The position numbers were made by a program, and so were the translations under genes. The notes beneath the pieces were generated by a model that saw only the letters and a program-made list of their open reading frames with translations, had not been told where the DNA came from and ran no database searches. Below are positions 62,740 to 64,000 of a stretch of 64,000 nucleotides of DNA, in pieces; positions within the stretch are counted from its first letter, which is position 1; every line of letters starts with the position of its first letter. Source of the stretch: an uncultured Flavobacteriales bacterium. GTDB taxonomy: Bacteria > Bacteroidota > Bacteroidia > Flavobacteriales_G > Salibacteraceae. The DNA is taken from contig CAKZKD010000004.1 of assembly GCA_937121175.1 (NCBI GenBank), positions 1 to 64,000 on the forward strand, given 5' to 3'.

Positions 62740-63666
62740 TTGAAATTCAACTACTTATATATAATCATACTGCTACCAGCACTTGCATTCGGACAAGAAA
62801 ACAAGCGCAAACGTAACTTTGGAAAAAAGCAATACAACTATTATAAGCACGAATTTGATTTAGGATTGGGTGTGAGTAATTACTTGGGTGAACTGGGTGG
62901 TAGTGATGGGCCTGCTAAACGTTTTTCTCCTGCTGATGTAGAAACTAGCGAATTCAAATTTGCTTTCAGTGCTGCTTGGCGTTACAATTTAGATCCGAAA
63001 TTTGCAATTCGAACCAGTTACATGGCAGGCAAAATATCGGGTAGCGATCAACTGACCAATGAAGCAACAAGGAATTACAGAAATCTTGCTTTTGAAACCA
63101 ACCTTAATGAATTGATGGTTTTGGGCGAATACTTCATCAAACGCGCAGATTATGGACACGGCTTTCATCGCACTGGAGTTACAGGAAAAACAGGAACAAG
63201 CTTTTCTCTGAGTATCCACTTAGGGCTTGGTCTATTGAAGTTTAACCCAACGTACAACGGTACTTTGCTGCAACCCTTAAACACAGAAGGACAAGGCCTA
63301 CCAGGTGCTGAAGACCCTTACCGTAGAACTACTCTAATATTACCTATTGGTTTTAACGTTGGGTACGAAGTGACCAAATGGCTACGAATTGGCCTCGATG
63401 TTACGCACCGTTTTACCCGAACCGATTTTCTTGATGATGTTAGCGGTACGTACTACGATAAAGAGTTGATAAGAAAAGAATATGGTGATTTGGCCGCAGA
63501 AATGTCTGACCGCACAACTGGCGAAAACCCATGGACAAACCCTGGCGCGCCGCGCGGAAATCCTAAAAATAAAGACAGTTATTTTACGGTTGCATTAGTG
63601 GCCACTTATACACCATTCATCAAATCGTATCGAAGTAATAAAAAACGATACCGACCTAAGTTTTAA
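62740..63666 (+). CDS. PorG-like (DUF6089) outer-membrane beta-barrel protein
   Basis: 308 residues from TTG 62740 (MKFNYLYIIILLPALAFG signal peptide). HEFDLGLGVSNYLGELGGS, FAFSAAWRYNLDPKFAIRTS, YRRTTLILPIGFNVGYEVTK, RFTRTDFLDDVSGTYYDK and DSYFTVALVATYT match the DUF6089/PorG barrel family, whose PorG member belongs to the T9SS outer-membrane complex. A weak -7 box (TAATTTCG) is at 62705-62712. Its stop overlaps the next ATG by one base. Confidence 0.8.
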   Translation: MKFNYLYIIILLPALAFGQENKRKRNFGKKQYNYYKHEFDLGLGVSNYLGELGGSDGPAKRFSPADVETSEFKFAFSAAWRYNLDPKFAIRTSYMAGKISGSDQLTNEATRNYRNLAFETNLNELMVLGEYFIKRADYGHGFHRTGVTGKTGTSFSLSIHLGLGLLKFNPTYNGTLLQPLNTEGQGLPGAEDPYRRTTLILPIGFNVGYEVTKWLRIGLDVTHRFTRTDFLDDVSGTYYDKELIRKEYGDLAAEMSDRTTGENPWTNPGAPRGNPKNKDSYFTVALVATYTPFIKSYRSNKKRYRPKF

Positions 63667-64000
63667 TGGCTTCTGTTTTTCGTTTCAAACAATTTGAAAT
63701 TGACCAAACCAACGCTCCGTTCAAAATAGGAACTGACGGTTTGTTACTAGGAGCTTGGGCAACACATTCTAACCCAGAACACATATTAGACGTTGGCACA
63801 GGAACTGGTTTAATAGCGCTAATGATGGCACAGCGTTATTCAAATTCGCAAGTAAAAGCTGTAGAAATAAACCCAAATGCCGCAGAAATTGCACATTCAA
63901 ATTTTCTAAAAAGTCCTTGGAGAAATCGATTACAAATCGAATCCGCTGATTATTCCAATTTTGGATCCTTTGAAAAATTTGACTTAATCGTGTCTAACCC
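63666..64000 (+). CDS. trmN6: tRNA1(Val) (adenine(37)-N6)-methyltransferase TrmN6-like, 5' part
   Basis: The N-terminal 111 residues are inside the window; the gene runs off the right edge. FRFKQFEIDQTNAPFKIGTD GLLLGAWA is typical of the YfiC/TrmN6 start; ILDVGTGTGLIALMMAQR is the SAM-binding motif and DLIVSNP at the edge begins the catalytic NPPY. It methylates A37 of tRNA1(Val) in E. coli. Translationally coupled to the PorG-like gene. Confidence 0.85.
   Translation, partial: MASVFRFKQFEIDQTNAPFKIGTDGLLLGAWATHSNPEHILDVGTGTGLIALMMAQRYSNSQVKAVEINPNAAEIAHSNFLKSPWRNRLQIESADYSNFGSFEKFDLIVSN

Overview
Organism. From about position 850 to the right edge the window reads as one continuous, AT-rich chromosome segment of a marine-type Bacteroidota, most likely Flavobacteriales-like (inference). 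The evidence is type IX secretion (T9SS) and gliding genes (PorP/SprF, a PorE-like OmpA protein, a GldH-like lipoprotein, type A and type B sorting domains, a PorG-like barrel), several signal-peptide-bearing outer-membrane barrels, and repeated use of the Bacteroidota -7 promoter box TAnnTTTG. The first ~845 bases are different. They hold the end of an EAL-domain protein, a small membrane protein and the C-terminal 54 codons of serB, all of gammaproteobacterial (Alteromonadales-like) character. They join the Bacteroidota sequence inside a short shared GDGAND-coding tract, which looks like an assembly or amplification chimera and not a real fusion.

Layout. 1-845: gammaproteobacterial fragment. 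845-8328: a giant PKD-repeat T9SS substrate that has lost its C-terminus, divergent from porP/sprF and porE-like genes. 8453-13405: MATE pump, fmt, a secreted cupin and an M3 peptidase lipoprotein. 13470-17554: small secreted or outer-membrane proteins, a GldH-like lipoprotein, an OmpL47-type protein and a broken DksA/TraR-type gene. 17559-23257: a six-gene leftward run (EEP nuclease-like, O-methyltransferase, SIMPL, threonine aldolase, low-complexity lipoprotein, FadL-like porin). 23437-30934: three ECF sigma-factor loci with their membrane partners, the last ending in a TPR/formylglycine-enzyme-like protein. 31194-38382: a secreted protein, hutI, lon, a GlmU-family transferase, a thioredoxin-like protein and an LMW-PTP/ArsC-type protein. 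38357-41489: DUF6428, arsR, and a tetR-sulP pair. 41625-46458: purK, tex, a DUF2807 protein and a LOG-family enzyme. 46695-51217: two SPOR-like surface proteins and a carboxypeptidase-regulatory-domain protein. 51292-53288: an HvfABC-type RiPP metallophore cluster. 53289-58206: a T9SS subtilase, an Nramp-related transporter and a GDPD lipoprotein. 58390-59898: a toxin-antitoxin pair beside an inverted-repeat region, and a duplicated-domain secreted protein. 60215-64000: priA, a PorG-like protein and the start of a TrmN6-type tRNA methyltransferase.

Most notable system. The three overlapping or closely spaced genes at 51292-53288 encode a Sec-exported precursor with two clusters of EGKCG-type cysteines, a DUF692/MNIO iron oxidase with all expected metal ligands, and its DUF2063 partner. 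Together they predict a copper-binding, post-translationally modified peptide. A perfect 7-2-7 palindrome of CRP/FNR type lies upstream, and an intrinsic terminator separates the precursor from its maturase. The usual DoxX-like partner is absent. No tRNA, rRNA, CRISPR array or complete insertion sequence was seen.
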